NCBI RefSeq assembly: GCF_022965805.1
Contig: NC_133105.1
Coordinates: forward strand, 3,596,001-3,660,000
Direction: 5' to 3'
Length of the DNA stretch: 64,000 nucleotides
Source: Primulina eburnea
Taxonomy: Eukaryota > Streptophyta > Magnoliopsida > Lamiales > Gesneriaceae
In this document: positions 47,150 to 58,986 of the stretch, in pieces
Layout: each line of letters begins with the position of its first letter
How positions within the stretch are numbered: position 1 is the first letter of the stretch
Program-made: the position numbers and the translations under genes
Notes under the pieces: model-generated
Told to the model about the DNA's origin: nothing
What the model saw: only the letters and a program-made list of their open reading frames with translations
Database searches by the model: none

Positions 47150-49055
47150 ATGGCACAGGAGTTTGATGTCAAGAGTGGATTCTTCCTAGTGCCCTCAGTT
47201 TGGGCTTTCCATGAATTTTTTTTTCATTGAGAGCAATTTAAACTGATTGCATTCTTTGTGTTCAAGTTAAAGCTATGTTTGTTTGTGCTACTATTTTTTG
47301 TCTATACATTCTCGAAATGCGAATTGCACTGCTTTCATTATGCTCATAAATAATTCTTCCTTTTCATGTCATTTGCAACTCATCCTTGGATTCCATGTAA
47401 TCCAGAAGTTTGTTCCAAAGATATGGGGTGGAATGGATTCGGAAGGTGGCAATCTACTTTGCTTGTGTTAGCTGGAAATCCCAACAGAGTTGTAGATTTC
47501 AGATAGTTTTTACCACTTATATTTTTTCGCAGATAGATCAAGTAGAATTTTTCCCTCATATTGTATTGGCTAGTCGTTTTTCTGTGAAAATGGTGTCATG
47601 TTTTGTTACATAAGGCAACTCTTCTCTGTTTGGATTTTGAGAATGGTGGTATATCCCGTGCATTCTTGGGTATTGAGATTGTCGAAGTTTCAAGGACAAC
47701 TGTATGATCTTGGGTTTTCTGCTTGGAACAGAAATGTCAAGCTACAATTTTTCCAGTCGTGTTTTTACTCTCAAGTGTTATTGACATGTCTGTAATTGAA
47801 AAATATCGAATATGGAACATTGTACCGCCTTTAAATGGTTACTTATCAATCTGAAGCAAAATTCGATTAGTGTTTGTAAATGTTTTAAAAAAATGATTGT
47901 GCATTTTTCTTTGTGCATGGGCTGCCTATTTTGATTGACGAATCATAGCCGTGGAATCCATCGGACCATTTTCTTTTGCAATTTATCGTATGGCTTTGTT
48001 TTGTGGAAAATAGTTTTCGAATGTAATAGAAAAAATTTGAAACAAAAGAGAATAGCTTTACTCAGCTTTACTCTATGAGGAGATCGTTTGGTTCGTGTAA
48101 TAAAATAAGTAAATAATATATGATAAAAATGATTATAAAATAAAAAAATAAATATAAATATCACATTATAATAAATTATGCGATGTTTGACATGAATTTA
48201 ACTTACTTGATTATTTTTGTTAATTATATTATGATTACTAAAATGTCTTTCTCATATATTAATTAGTAATATATTTTTAAAATGATTGAATAAATAAATA
48301 AAATTTCTAGAATTAATTATTTAAAAAATGATTAAAATTAAAATATCATATTAATTATTAAATTTCAATTTCTGGAAACAACTAAAAAACAACTAATATT
48401 ATAAAAATTATTAAAACTTGATAATAACACAAATATGTATTTATTGTGATGATTAAAATAGTAATACAAATTTGAATATTAAATAATGATTAATATCAAT
48501 TATAATATTACGGTTAAAAATAATATAATAATAATTAAAATATGATCAATAATAATTAAATTATTTATAATATTAGTTAAATTAAAAATTATATTTAAAT
48601 AGACAAAAACTTATGTGAGACGGTCTCACGTGTCATATTTTGTGAGACATATATCTTATTTGGGTCATATTTGAAAAATGATTACTTTTTATTCTAAGAA
48701 TATTACTTTTTGTTATGAATATCGGTAGGGTTGACCCGTCTCACAGATAAAAATTCGTGATACCTATTCATTTAAATTTATTAAATTTGTTGAATTTTTA
48801 ATTATTTTAAACTTTAGGATATTAAAAAAAATGTAATCAAACATCATCTTTTCTCTCCCAAAAGATTATATAACCATCAATAAGGGTATAATAATGCATG
48901 CAGCACGGGTCGGATGCGGGCTGAACAAACCTATAACAATTTTAACCGTGCACACCTAAATACATGATAAGTGAAAGATTAAAATTCAAATTATCCACGC
49001 CAAAGAATGTCTAAAGGTCTTCTTCTTCCACCGGTTGGGTGATCAAGGTCTATTT
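47150..49055. other. Intergenic, AT-rich, one repeat copy
   Basis: The first part is the 3' UTR of the F-box/LRR gene. Short ORFs here show no family resemblance. The stretch 48070-48600 is extremely AT-rich, followed by a dispersed repeat copy. Confidence 0.55.
48601..48769 (+). repeat. Dispersed ~180-bp repeat, copy 6
   Basis: Runs from AGACAAAAACTTATGTGAGA to CGTGATACCTATTC and is flanked by ATTTAAAT at 48593-48600 and 48770-48777 (8 bp). Its 3' palindrome is eroded. Confidence 0.8.
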
Positions 49056-49060
49056 TATAT

Positions 49061-49082
49061 TGGGCCTCAAAGTGACGGCCCA
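49061..49082 (+). promoter_or_regulatory. Site II elements before the CAAX protease gene
   Basis: TGGGCC at 49061-49066 and GGCCCA at 49077-49082 lie 150-170 bp before the chosen ATG. Their position argues that the longer upstream frame is promoter/leader and not protein. Confidence 0.45.
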
Positions 49083-49230
49083 AAGAAAGTCAACGAATGC
49101 TACCAAATCGATTCAGCCCGTCCCTACAAAAGATATCAAGCCCATCTCAAAGTCAGTGAACAGTCTGATGCGCCTACTTTTTCAGACACTCAGTGCATTG
49201 TCGCCTGTGGATCCCGTAGACGGCAATACG

Positions 49231-52200
49231 ATGGTGCCAATGGAACACCAAGGCTACGATGGCGTGGGTGATGAGATCACAAAGTCAGGGGCGGTGGCTG
49301 CGTGCACCGTGATGGCGGTGTTTTACGTTGCGATTCTCTACTCGCCTACGCTGATTCTCCGATTACCTCAGCCAACCTCTTTCAAATCCTTTATGGTGCG
49401 ACGTTTCGTATGCGCAGCAGTTTCCTCGATCGTCTGTCTGGGTTTTTGCTCCCTAATCCTCCCTGTGAGCACCTTCTATCTCTATTCTATTCCCTGACTT
49501 TTTGATAGAAAACCTATGCAGCTCAATGGTTTTGAGGAATGTGTTGTTAGGGTTCAGAATCTGCGACTATGATTGATTAATTGATTCTTGAAATGAAACG
49601 GCGGTGGCTTTGGTATACATATGCCTAGCTAACTCTCTGTTGCTGTCCTCTTTGCGAAAGTTGACCCCCCGCTTGTCCAAAATTCGTGGATATGAGAGGC
49701 AGAATAATGAATATCTTTGTACGGTCTAAAACTAACTTCAAGAAATATATGAATTTTTGCACACCAGTTTCGAACTTGTGACCCCCTGATTGCAAAACCA
49801 TGTTTAGGTGGAGGTGACGTTGTCGATAGTTTTATATTTTAATAACCGTTATGGCAGTTTACTAGCTAATTACCAAGTCTGTTAACAACTTATTTTGCAA
49901 AACCATGGGATATTTCTTGCTTGAGTTATTATCTAATTACATCCTTCTCTGTTTTCATAGATAAGGAAGTGGGATGCATCACTTCTATTTGGTGTTTATG
50001 GCATCAGGCTGGATCACATCGTGAGTAATTTACTGAAAACCAATTTGATGTTAACACAATTCAATAGATTTCGGTATGGGACTATTTAGCGAATTATACT
50101 CTTCTGTGATTCGCAGATTGAAAAGAGCGACTGATTACTTACTGCAATTTTATATATGAACAGTGGCAAGCTTTGATCTATCCCATTTCACTGACTTCCT
50201 GCATGTACATGGGGTCCTTTGTGCGGAATCTTTTTGCGGTACTCGAAGCAAGGAACAAATATTTGAATGTAGGTGGAAATCCATCACTTTTTTGCAAAAA
50301 CTTTCTCCAAAGGTTCATTAATCAAGCAGCTTCAATCGTCTCCAGTATTTCATCCTGGCGTAACTATTTCGTGGTTAGTGTCCTTGTTTGCATATTGCTG
50401 TGGCCTTATGACAGATGTGAGTCTTGTGATAAAAAAAAGTTGGGCTTATTTATTCAGTTGCATCTAGAATTTAGTAGATTGTACTCTTTGTCAAACAATT
50501 CAAAGGTTAAATAAGTGCCTTATTTTGAACATCAGTTACTTGTTAATTTCATTTCTTCCTGCTTATTTTGCTGAACACGGAAAGGAGTAAGAGGACATCG
50601 ATCTAGTGGTTACAGAGCTGAGAGTCATGAATTTAGTGTTATATGTACATTAAAGGCATTTCAAGAAGCTTTGTGGATGTCTGTGGAGTTATTTGTTTTG
50701 AGATAAAAGAGATGGTATGTGGCTCAAATTAACATTTCTTAAGAACCCCGGATCACATACACTACGAGCTTCTTGAGGATTTGATAGATAATAGTCAAAA
50801 CACTGCTTCGGTCTATCTCCTTGCATAGAAGAAAGTTTTACTCACGGTTTTGGCTATGTTAAAACTTTGATATTGCTCCACCTTCTTTGAATAGGCACCA
50901 CTGACGGAAGAACTGGTGTTCAGAGCTTGCATGATTCCTTTGTTACTCTGTGGAGGGTTCAGCACTTATGTTGTCATATTCCTCTGTCCTACTTTTTTCA
51001 GTTTAGGTAAATGTATGAAGTTCATATCAGCATATTCTTAAACCTTCTTGATCAAGAATTTGTATCTTCCTAAAGTACGACTCAAGGTCTTGTGGAGTGA
51101 AGGGGTGCTATGAAGGGGAAATGTCTCCAGTGACAACACTTACTTGTCTTTCCCCACATAACCCCAATGACTTGGCCTGATCTTCTAATTTATGCTGCTA
51201 TTAGTACATGCTCTTTCTCACAATTCTTCGTCTTTCTTTCCCTGGAGCACTTGGCTAACTTATGGAAGTTGGTGGGGGTGGGTGTACTGTGCTTCACTGC
51301 TACTGGCTTGGTGTAAGCGTTCAGGCTCGCTGTTCACTTATATGCTCCCTCCAGTATTTATTGCATTTATACACATTTCGAGATTCCAATTGTCGGTGCT
51401 CGTTGTTTAATACAAAACTAAATAAATGTAGTGAAATGTTTTTGTTTGCAGCTCATTTAAACCACTTTTTGGAGTTCTATGTCCGTGAAGACTATACCTT
51501 TCTCAAAGCTTGTTCAGTTGTAGGTAATTTGTTGTCTATTTATTTGATATTGCTGATGCATGAATTCAGTAAATGACCTGGCAGAGTGATAAAGGACGAG
51601 TCTTACGATGAGTTTTGGATTTCTATGAAATGGTTGAAATGTAGCCAATTGCAATAATGAGGATGTATCTTGTTTCATAATATTAGGCGTGTTTTTAGCA
51701 CTAGGGATATAAGGTTGGACGGAGGTTTATGTTATCATTTTTCTGATTTTCAAGTTTGAGTTTCCATTTTTAAAATGAATAAAGGTATATTTTAGTAATG
51801 CCAGTTGCTTGTTATCTATGTCACATGTTCAGGTTTCCAATTAGGCTACACTGTCATATTTGGGGCTTATGCATCCTTTCTACTTATTCGCACTGGTGAG
51901 CCATCCTTCCTGAATGTGATTGCATGGAGTGCATCACATTACATTCCCATAATTCTTTCAACTACTAATTGCCATGATTAATGCATCTTAATATTTACTA
52001 ATGGCAGGACATTTATCTGCTCCACTGATTGCTCATATATTTTGCAACTTTATGGGCTTGCCTGCAATGTTTTCACGTAGATCTGGTATGTCTCACTCTG
52101 GTTGTTGCCAACTTCTATGAAGTAAATTCATGATATTGGATTTCTTTATAACTGAAATGAGTTTATGACTAAACTCTAAGTAGAAATCGAACCTTTTTTT

Positions 52201-52487
52201 GTGATATCAGTCTTCTATCTCAGAGCGACTTTTATTATATGAAATTTGAAAATTTTTACTTTGAGTGCTGTCTCAATGTATGCTAGATTTTATCTTTCCC
52301 AAGTGGTATTCCTTACTTAGTGTTCATGTCAAATGGCTTGTTTTTTTCCCCAGGGATGGTGAGTGTGGCATTTGTAGTGGGAATGCTGGGATTCTTGTGG
52401 CTACTTTTCCCATTAACGAATCCCCTTTTGTATAACAATATAACAGAGGATTGTAAGTGTTGGCATAGATACTGTACTTGGAGCTAA
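49231..52487 (+). CDS. FACE2: CAAX prenyl protease 2 (RCE1/FACE2)
   Basis: ER multi-pass protease that removes the last three residues from prenylated CaaX proteins such as ROP and Ras-type GTPases. Eight exons: 49231-49464, 49961-50020, 50164-50373, 50895-51006, 51452-51523, 51833-51895, 52008-52085, 52354-52487. All are in phase, giving 320 residues, close to the Arabidopsis enzyme. Catalytic ABI-domain motifs are visible: EE at 173-174 in PLTEELVFRACMIPLL, H207 in AHLNHF, and H260/N264 in HIFCNFMGLP. Membrane segments include FYVAILYSPTLIL and MVSVAFVVGMLGFLWLLFPL. The frame is open upstream, but site II motifs at 49061-49082 suggest transcription starts after them. MVPMEHQGYD, or the next Met four residues on, is preferred over ATG 49168. 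Confidence 0.95.
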
Positions 52488-53300
52488 GACTCAGGATTTT
52501 TGGGCTGTATTGTTTTGTAACTTTATAGGGCAAGTTTCCTGTATCATGTTTAGGTTGAAGTGATATATCTCCAGAAAAATGGTAATTTTTTATATGTTGA
52601 TTATTCAGTACTATTGCTTCTTATAAATATTGTTGTACATACATGTTCATGTAGAAGTAGAACCAGACTAGGTATGTTATCTAGTAAAGCCAGACTTGGT
52701 ATGTTACTGCCTGAACATCGTATACAGTGTATACGACTGCATGAATTTTCTAAAACCGTAAGATAAAACATGACATGAATACTTTGCTTTCGTTGTTTGC
52801 AATTTGTGGACACTCGAATATAAAAATTTGTCAAGATCAATAATTAAGATATTTAAAAGAAGCCATCAATCTTACTGCACATGACATGAAAGGGAATACA
52901 TATTTATTTTTTTAGTGCAATTTGGAGGAGGAATGTTGTAGTTTTTCGTTGAGAAATATCCATTATATTTAATGCAAAATAAGATTTAACTTTTTAACAA
53001 TATTAATTAATTATTTGCTCCACCAGTCCACTACCTGACTAATAAAGTGGATATTAACTTTAGTCAACGTCTTTGACTTCTTCCCATTTTAATTCTCAAT
53101 GCTCGAATCAGATTGGATTTGAAAAAGTCATACGTCTTATTACCAAGTACACACAGATACATTTAAGTCAAATTCCAAGATATTAGAGGTGCTCATATCA
53201 AATTTTTTCTCAAGATAACGAGATTAACTTAATATTTTAGGTGCAATTTTTAAAAAAATATTATTTTTTAAAACACGTTAAATCACCCGGTTCCAGTGAA

Positions 53301-53464
53301 GGCAAAAAATTCTGTGAGACGGTGTCATGGATCGTATTTTGTGAGATAGATCACTTATTTGGGTCATCCATAAAAAAATATTACTTTTTATTGTGAATAT
53401 CGGTAAGATTTACCAATATCACAGATAAAGATTCGTGAGACCGTCTCACAAAAGAGCAACTCTA
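53301..53464 (+). repeat. Dispersed ~180-bp repeat, copy 7
   Basis: Starts GGCAAAAAATTCTGTGAGAC and ends near GTGAGACCGTCTCACAAAAG. The middle is about 20 bp shorter than copy 4. A clear target duplication was not found. Confidence 0.78.
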
Positions 53465-53599
53465 TAATGAGATGCATGCATTTGACAAATCTGGGCAAAA
53501 TTTGTGTCATGACGTAAATTTCTTCGATTCTTCTCACTTACATAAGACTGCATTCAAACCGACGAGCTCAAGTTACTGCATGCTTGCAATCAAAATTTC

Positions 53600-53851
53600 T
53601 TTAATTTACCTAATAAAATGTTAAAATTTTAATGTAAGTTATACGTAGTTCAGTGGATATAATCATTGTTTCTCGGGGTTTAAGTTATATGTTCAATTCT
53701 CATTAAGGTCTTTTTTGTATTCTTTTATTTCTCAATTTATGTTTTAATTTATATATTCTCTAGTTATTTTCTTATAATTATATTTTGATCTTCATTTAAA
53801 TATAAATCAAATAAATTATAAAAAATATTATACAAGCACGCGATGCACTAG
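53600..53851 (+). mobile_element. Helitron-like fragment related to the 43.8-kb element
   Basis: Shares with the 43.8-kb Helitron the tRNA-like stretch (GTAGTTCAGTGGATATAATC), a long TTTTGATCTTCATTTAAATA block, and the 3' end ACAAGCACGCGATGCACTAG, with CTAG at 53848-53851 followed by T. The GCGTGC half of the terminal hairpin is missing. The 5' boundary is uncertain. Confidence 0.6.
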
Positions 53852-54140
53852 TGTTAATTAAGTCTCGAAATGAAGTTTGCATGTAAAATTTGTTTTCTAA
53901 ATGATTTTTTTGTGCAAAGAAGTAAGCCGAGTTTATATATTTGAGAGTGATAAAATGTAAAATTTCCGTCGACTTGACAAAATTTATGGGCCAAAAACCC
54001 AAAATTTTCTTCTCATTAATTGTTCGATCGGATTCCTCAAATTGACAGGTACCAAACCCACTTAATGAAGCAGTTGAATTTAGCCAATGCCACCATCTTT
54101 TCCATTGGCCAAGTCAAAAGCATCCTCACACAACCCAATC

Positions 54141-54150
54141 CTATATATAC
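54141..54150 (+). promoter_or_regulatory. TATA box of the LysM gene
   Basis: CTATATATAC stands about 95 bp before the LysM start codon, a suitable distance for a short leader. Confidence 0.55.
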
Positions 54151-54241
54151 AACCACCCTGAACACCCCCACGCTCAACACAGACACGCCATAACTCGGAA
54201 AATATATACGGAAAGAAAACACAAGAAATATATAGCCAACC

Positions 54242-54583
54242 ATGCCCGGAGAAAATTCTTCGCCTGTGGTATTTGCGGAGGCAATTTTGTGGCACGGTTT
54301 GTTGTTGGTTGCATTAATGTTGATATTGAGCAGCTGTGAGTCGAGCGGAGGAGGAGAGCTTTCGGCGCAGGAATCTTCAGTACTGCACGAAATTATGCTG
54401 GGGAGGCCATGCGACGAAATCTACGTCGTGAGAGAAGGAGAGACGCTGCAGACTATAAGTGACAAGTGTGGGGATCCATATATTGTTGAGGAGAACCCGC
54501 ACATTCATGACCCGGATGATGTGTTTCCGGGTTTGGTAATCAAGATCACGCCTTTAAGAGATACACCACTTGAAGTTAATTAG
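54242..54583 (+). CDS. Small secreted or anchored LysM-domain protein
   Basis: Single exon, 113 residues, typical of the short plant LysM group. An N-terminal hydrophobic stretch at about 14-33 (ILWHGLLLVALMLILSSC) acts as a signal peptide or anchor. It is followed by a Ser/Gly-rich linker and one LysM at about 62-105 (EIYVVREGETLQTISDKCGD, then NPHIHDPDDVFPGLVIKITP). LysM modules bind GlcNAc-containing glycans such as chitin. There is no kinase or GPI signal, so it is neither a LYK receptor nor a LYM co-receptor. The function of this short class is not established. The start is the first ATG after a good TATA box. Confidence 0.9.
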   Translation: MPGENSSPVVFAEAILWHGLLLVALMLILSSCESSGGGELSAQESSVLHEIMLGRPCDEIYVVREGETLQTISDKCGDPYIVEENPHIHDPDDVFPGLVIKITPLRDTPLEVN

Positions 54584-54589
54584 GGTCAT

Positions 54590-56190
54590 AGGAAGGGACC
54601 GAGTTAGCTATACAAGAGAGCTCATTTTTTCAATGAAAGAAAACTCGATCGGATCGGATCGGAGGTCAGTTTTGTATAGAGTTGTACTATTACGAATCGA
54701 GTTGAGTCGAATACACTAAATCTAGTTATGTAGTTCTTTCGGTGTATTATACAAGAGCATGGTGTGGCTTAAATATCCAGATGAAATTCAGGGTAATTAT
54801 TAATTTGTCTAGTTACTTTCTTGTTTTTTACTGTGATTTGTACAACTTTTTGGTCAAGTATAAGATTGTTCTGGCTAATCAGATGACGAGTTGGGATCAT
54901 ACCAACTTGAGCTTTGCACTTTTTACATGCAAAATTTAGAATATTTTTATGTAAATATTAATTATAACAGTATATAAATAAATATATAACATTTTTAATG
55001 TTTTTTAAAATTTTATACTAAAAAATAATAATTTAAATCTGGCGACCTTGTGATCAGATAAAATTGAGCTCATAAAAGCCATAGCTCGATCCGAGTTCAA
55101 ACTCAAACCGGTTCATCTGTACATATCTTTTATCAACCACCAAGTTACTTGGGCCTTCCAAGAGATAATTTTTCGGCCCAGAACATACCTTAAAGAGAGA
55201 AGACCCAATGATTTGGGCCGTAAACAAGTAACAAATTTTATGAGAAGCAAACAAGTATCCATTCCATTTTTCGCGACCCAGTGAGAAAAATAAATATATT
55301 TCTGTTAAATGGATTTTTTTTACGTAGTAGAATATATACAGTACAAATAAAGTTACAAATATAATCCAAACTTCCGGCTCATCAAAATACATATTGATTT
55401 TACATTCCGATTAGAATTAAGTTAGGTTGAATTTGAAAATCTAATTTTTTATTCTTGGCTGAAAATTAGATTTATGGACAAAAGTCAACTGTTACCATCC
55501 AAGCCAATTCACACTATTGCATTATATTTTTAAAAAAAAAAGACTTGATCGGTCGTTCTTATAAAAGGGTATAAAACCGTACATATTATTAATTTATTAG
55601 TTCTGCTTTATAAAATAATGGAACTTGGTTAAAAAAAGTTAAATAATGAAACTATGACATTTTTTAAATCATTAAATTCACATGTAATTGCAAAATATTT
55701 TAAAAGATTCATAAAATTTTAATTTACATTTTTGAAGATTGTCAAAGATGTCTTTATGAATGTATTTATGGGGTTGGCAACACGTCCGCGTACTCGTGGG
55801 TTCCCCGAAACAACTATGTGTTTCATTAGAAATAACTTAGTTGACCTATTCATTTTCATTTTATAAATCCCGAATCTACATTTCAAGAACACAAACTTGG
55901 AAATCAAATAACAACTTCTCCATGATTAAAGGGAAAAAAATGTTAAAAAAAAAACCATCAAATCTAATTTGGTATACCAAATACGTAACGTAAAAATTAA
56001 TATAATATTGATTTTTAATCCTTAAAAATCTATAAAATACATATCTAAAATCCAATTCGTTACGCGATTTTATTATAATATATTATTAAGCAAATGCATG
56101 TGCAGGCTGTTAAAAGACTTTCCAGTGAGAATTAACATTCAAAAGTTGACAGCCGGAATAATTCCTCCTTTTCGAATTGATCATCGCTCT
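54590..56190. other. Intergenic, AT-rich
   Basis: No gene I can support. A minus-strand ORF of 112 codons (55054-55392) has no family resemblance. TGGGCC-type motifs occur near 55148-55215. Confidence 0.5.
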
Positions 56191-56194
56191 ACCC

Positions 56195-56197
<3 letters not shown>

Positions 56198-56263
<66 letters not shown>
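56198..56263. repeat. (AT)n microsatellite, ~66 bp
   Basis: An almost pure AT dinucleotide run with a single phase slip near 56240. It ends 37 bp before the GDSL start codon, so it overlaps the core promoter or leader and may serve as a TATA region. Confidence 0.9.
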
Positions 56264-56300
56264 ATTCACAGCACAAGCTAGGTACCTAACATTCTCTTTA

Positions 56301-58681
56301 ATGGAGCTCTCAGCTCTTATATTCTCCTTCTTCTGCTGCTGCTCTCTCATCTTCTCAGGTACGAAATTCTATACGACAAAACTAGTTTGATACTTTTTAC
56401 TTTACTGAGAAGATTAATGTGTTAATTTGTCTGTGTGATGTGTAGGTGTTCAAGGTTCAGCTCACCACTACCACGAAGGCCGCGGCCACAATCACCGTGG
56501 CGATTATGGCTTCAGACCCACCAAGCTGTTTGTGTTCGGAGACTCGTATGCGGACACTGGTAACATCAGAAAAACATTAGCTAACTCGTGGAATATACCC
56601 TACGGCATCACTTTTCCTGGGAAGCCCGCCGGCCGATTCTCCGATGGCCGGGTTCTCACAGATTACGTTGGTAAGTGAAAAAATATTGAATAAATATTAT
56701 TTATTCAATTATTGACTGTTTGCCGTGACAAAAATGTGATAATAAATGTGATATTATAACATTTTTATCATTATTTGGTGGCACTTTATCTTTTGCTTTA
56801 ATTCATTATTATTATTATTATGGTTTAATTTAATTTAATTTAATTTAATTTAATGCTCGATTTGCTTTTTTTTGGGTTTGGTGGGATGGTGGTGCACCTT
56901 ACAACGGAACCCAAAAAATAATTTATTGCACAAGCAATATTTGGTGAAGAACTTTGTTTCAAGTATACGATCGTAGAATATAAGCTTATTAAATGGGTAA
57001 ATTTAGAAAATTTCAACAAAATTCGTGTGAGAAATATATCTGAAATTCACAAATTCAACTATCGATATATTAACGAACTTTATATGTATGGGATTTCTAA
57101 TTTTTTAAATATTTGAATATATCATAAGTAAAAACTCCTTTTTACGATTAAAATAAAAAAACATAGAGTCAACCTAATTAAATATATTGATTAATTATGT
57201 ATGATAAGTGATAAATTGTGATTCAGTCTATCTCTATACATATTGTCATACATGCACTGCTTTTTGCAGTTTCCAATTAAATAATAATGCTTTTTTAAAA
57301 TAAAAAAAACATTAAATTATATTGGTAAAAGCAAGTACTAATTAATTAATTAAGCTGACAATATGATCCATTATATGTGAAGTAAATTATACTTGTCACG
57401 GTTTGTTTGAAGTGGTGATTAAGCAGGCATTCAATATATTATAATTAATGAAAAAATAAATGTTTGTAGAAATTGATTGCCTTTCTTGACTTTAGTTGAT
57501 TTATCTTCAGAAATTAATGGCAGTCATGCAGTTGATTTATCTTCAGAAATACTTTTCAACCTTTTTTTTTTAAGTCCTTAAATCATTACTGAAATTTGAT
57601 CTTGACTCCTCGACGCGCAGCCAAATCCTTAGGACTGAAGACTCCAATAGCCTACGCATGGAGAAAAATCGGGGCCAAAAAACTTCGGTATGGGATGAAC
57701 TTCGCGTTCGGGGGAAGCGGTGTGTTCGATACATTGGGGGATTTGCTACCAAACATGACCACTCAAATCGATTTCTTCGAGAATCTCGTTAATGAATCGG
57801 TGTACACGAAATGGGATTTGCAGTCATCTGTTGTCCTAGTCTCTCTTGCAGGGAATGATTATGCTGCTTTTCTGCAAAATGGGGGCACTATCCAGGTAAA
57901 TTTATTACATTAAATGACATGCACGCAGTTTATGATATGGGTTGGTTGAGTTCGGTTCTCAATAATATCTGTTGTCGGGGATATAAATACAATATTTTTT
58001 TGTTTATTAGTTGTTTGTAACATTAATCATTACTTGTACCCAGGGTTTACAAGGCTTTATCCCTCGAGTGGTGAATCAACTAGCTGTGAACCTGAAACGA
58101 ATCAGCGAGTTCGAAGCAAGGAAAATAGTGGTGACCGCGTTGCAGCCATTGGGCTGTCTCCCTCGCATCACTCAGTTGACTTCGTTCCAGCGATGCAACA
58201 ATACGCAGAACACCGCCGTCCAATTTCACAATCTCCTACTGCGCCAAGCAGTCGCCAAGTTGAATAACGAGACTAGACGATCCAACATATTCGTTCTTGA
58301 TCTTTACGACTCGTTCACGACCATTCTCGATCAGAAGAACGATTTGAAAGGTATTTATATTAATCTATATTTGCACATATATATCATGTTCTTTCTTTAT
58401 TTTAATTTCTACATGTCCGATGATCGTATATAAACTTCTTTTATTGAAAAGCAGGGAAATTGAAGTTTGAATCTCCATTGAAGCCCTGCTGTCTGGGCAC
58501 ATGCGCCGAATGTTCCTGTGGCAGTTTGGATGACAAAGGCAAGAAACTGTACACAGTTTGCAGCGATCCTAAATCTGCATTTTTCTGGGATTCGTCGCAT
58601 CCAACTCAGGCCGGATGGCGTGCGGTCTACACTACGTTGAAATCTGGTGTCGAACAATTTGTTCAAATTCAGCAATCATAA
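56301..58681 (+). CDS. GDSL esterase/lipase (At5g03610-like)
   Basis: SGNH-fold hydrolase, secreted. Five exons: 56301-56358, 56446-56670, 57621-57895, 58044-58350, 58455-58681. All are in phase, giving 363 residues, normal for plant GDSL lipases. A signal peptide covers about residues 1-20 (MELSALIFSFFCCCSLIFS). A short His-rich stretch (HHYHEGRGHNH) precedes block I, FVFGDSYADTGN, with nucleophile S53; Tyr replaces the Leu of GDSL, as in the At5g03610 subgroup. Block II Gly is in MNFAFGGSGVFD, block III is LAGND with N173, and block V is DSSHPTQAGW with D334 and H337. The catalytic set is complete. The substrate is unknown. A Copia element sits only 69 bp after the stop, so the 3' UTR is probably altered. 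Confidence 0.95.
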
Positions 58682-58749
58682 TTTATATATATCGATGTTA
58701 TTTTTTTATTGTATTTAATTCATGGTCGTCACTTAATTCAAATAACTAC

Positions 58750-58981
58750 TGTTAAATTGCGCATAAAAGATACTCATGTGGAAGCCATTGATGGAAGCTT
58801 CAAGAAATTGCAGAGATATTATATCTCGTAATATGCATAGTTTGTATATCAGAATTCACAGAGTACTTATACAAGAATAAAAGTCCAACTCTCAATTGAC
58901 AGCTGTAACCCACTAACTACCTTTAGCTAAATATCATTTACCATGCTAACTATCATTAACTAATAACCATACTAATTAACA
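58750..58981 (-). repeat. 3' LTR of the Copia element
   Basis: 232 bp, TG...CA ends, at the downstream end of the element on its coding strand. It differs from the other LTR by A for G near 58853 and A for C near 58930. Confidence 0.95.
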
Positions 58982-58986
58982 CACCC

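Larger units (their letters stand above)
52490..54135. other. Intergenic with two repeats
   Basis: No gene seen. Holds a dispersed repeat (53301-53464) and a Helitron-like fragment (about 53600-53851). Confidence 0.55.

Noticed and set aside
47283..47795. Three ORFs after the F-box/LRR gene
   Set aside because: Located in its probable 3' UTR; composition is random-like with no motif.
55054..55392. 112-codon minus-strand ORF
   Set aside because: Hydrophobic residues reflect T-rich DNA; no conserved motif and no splice context.
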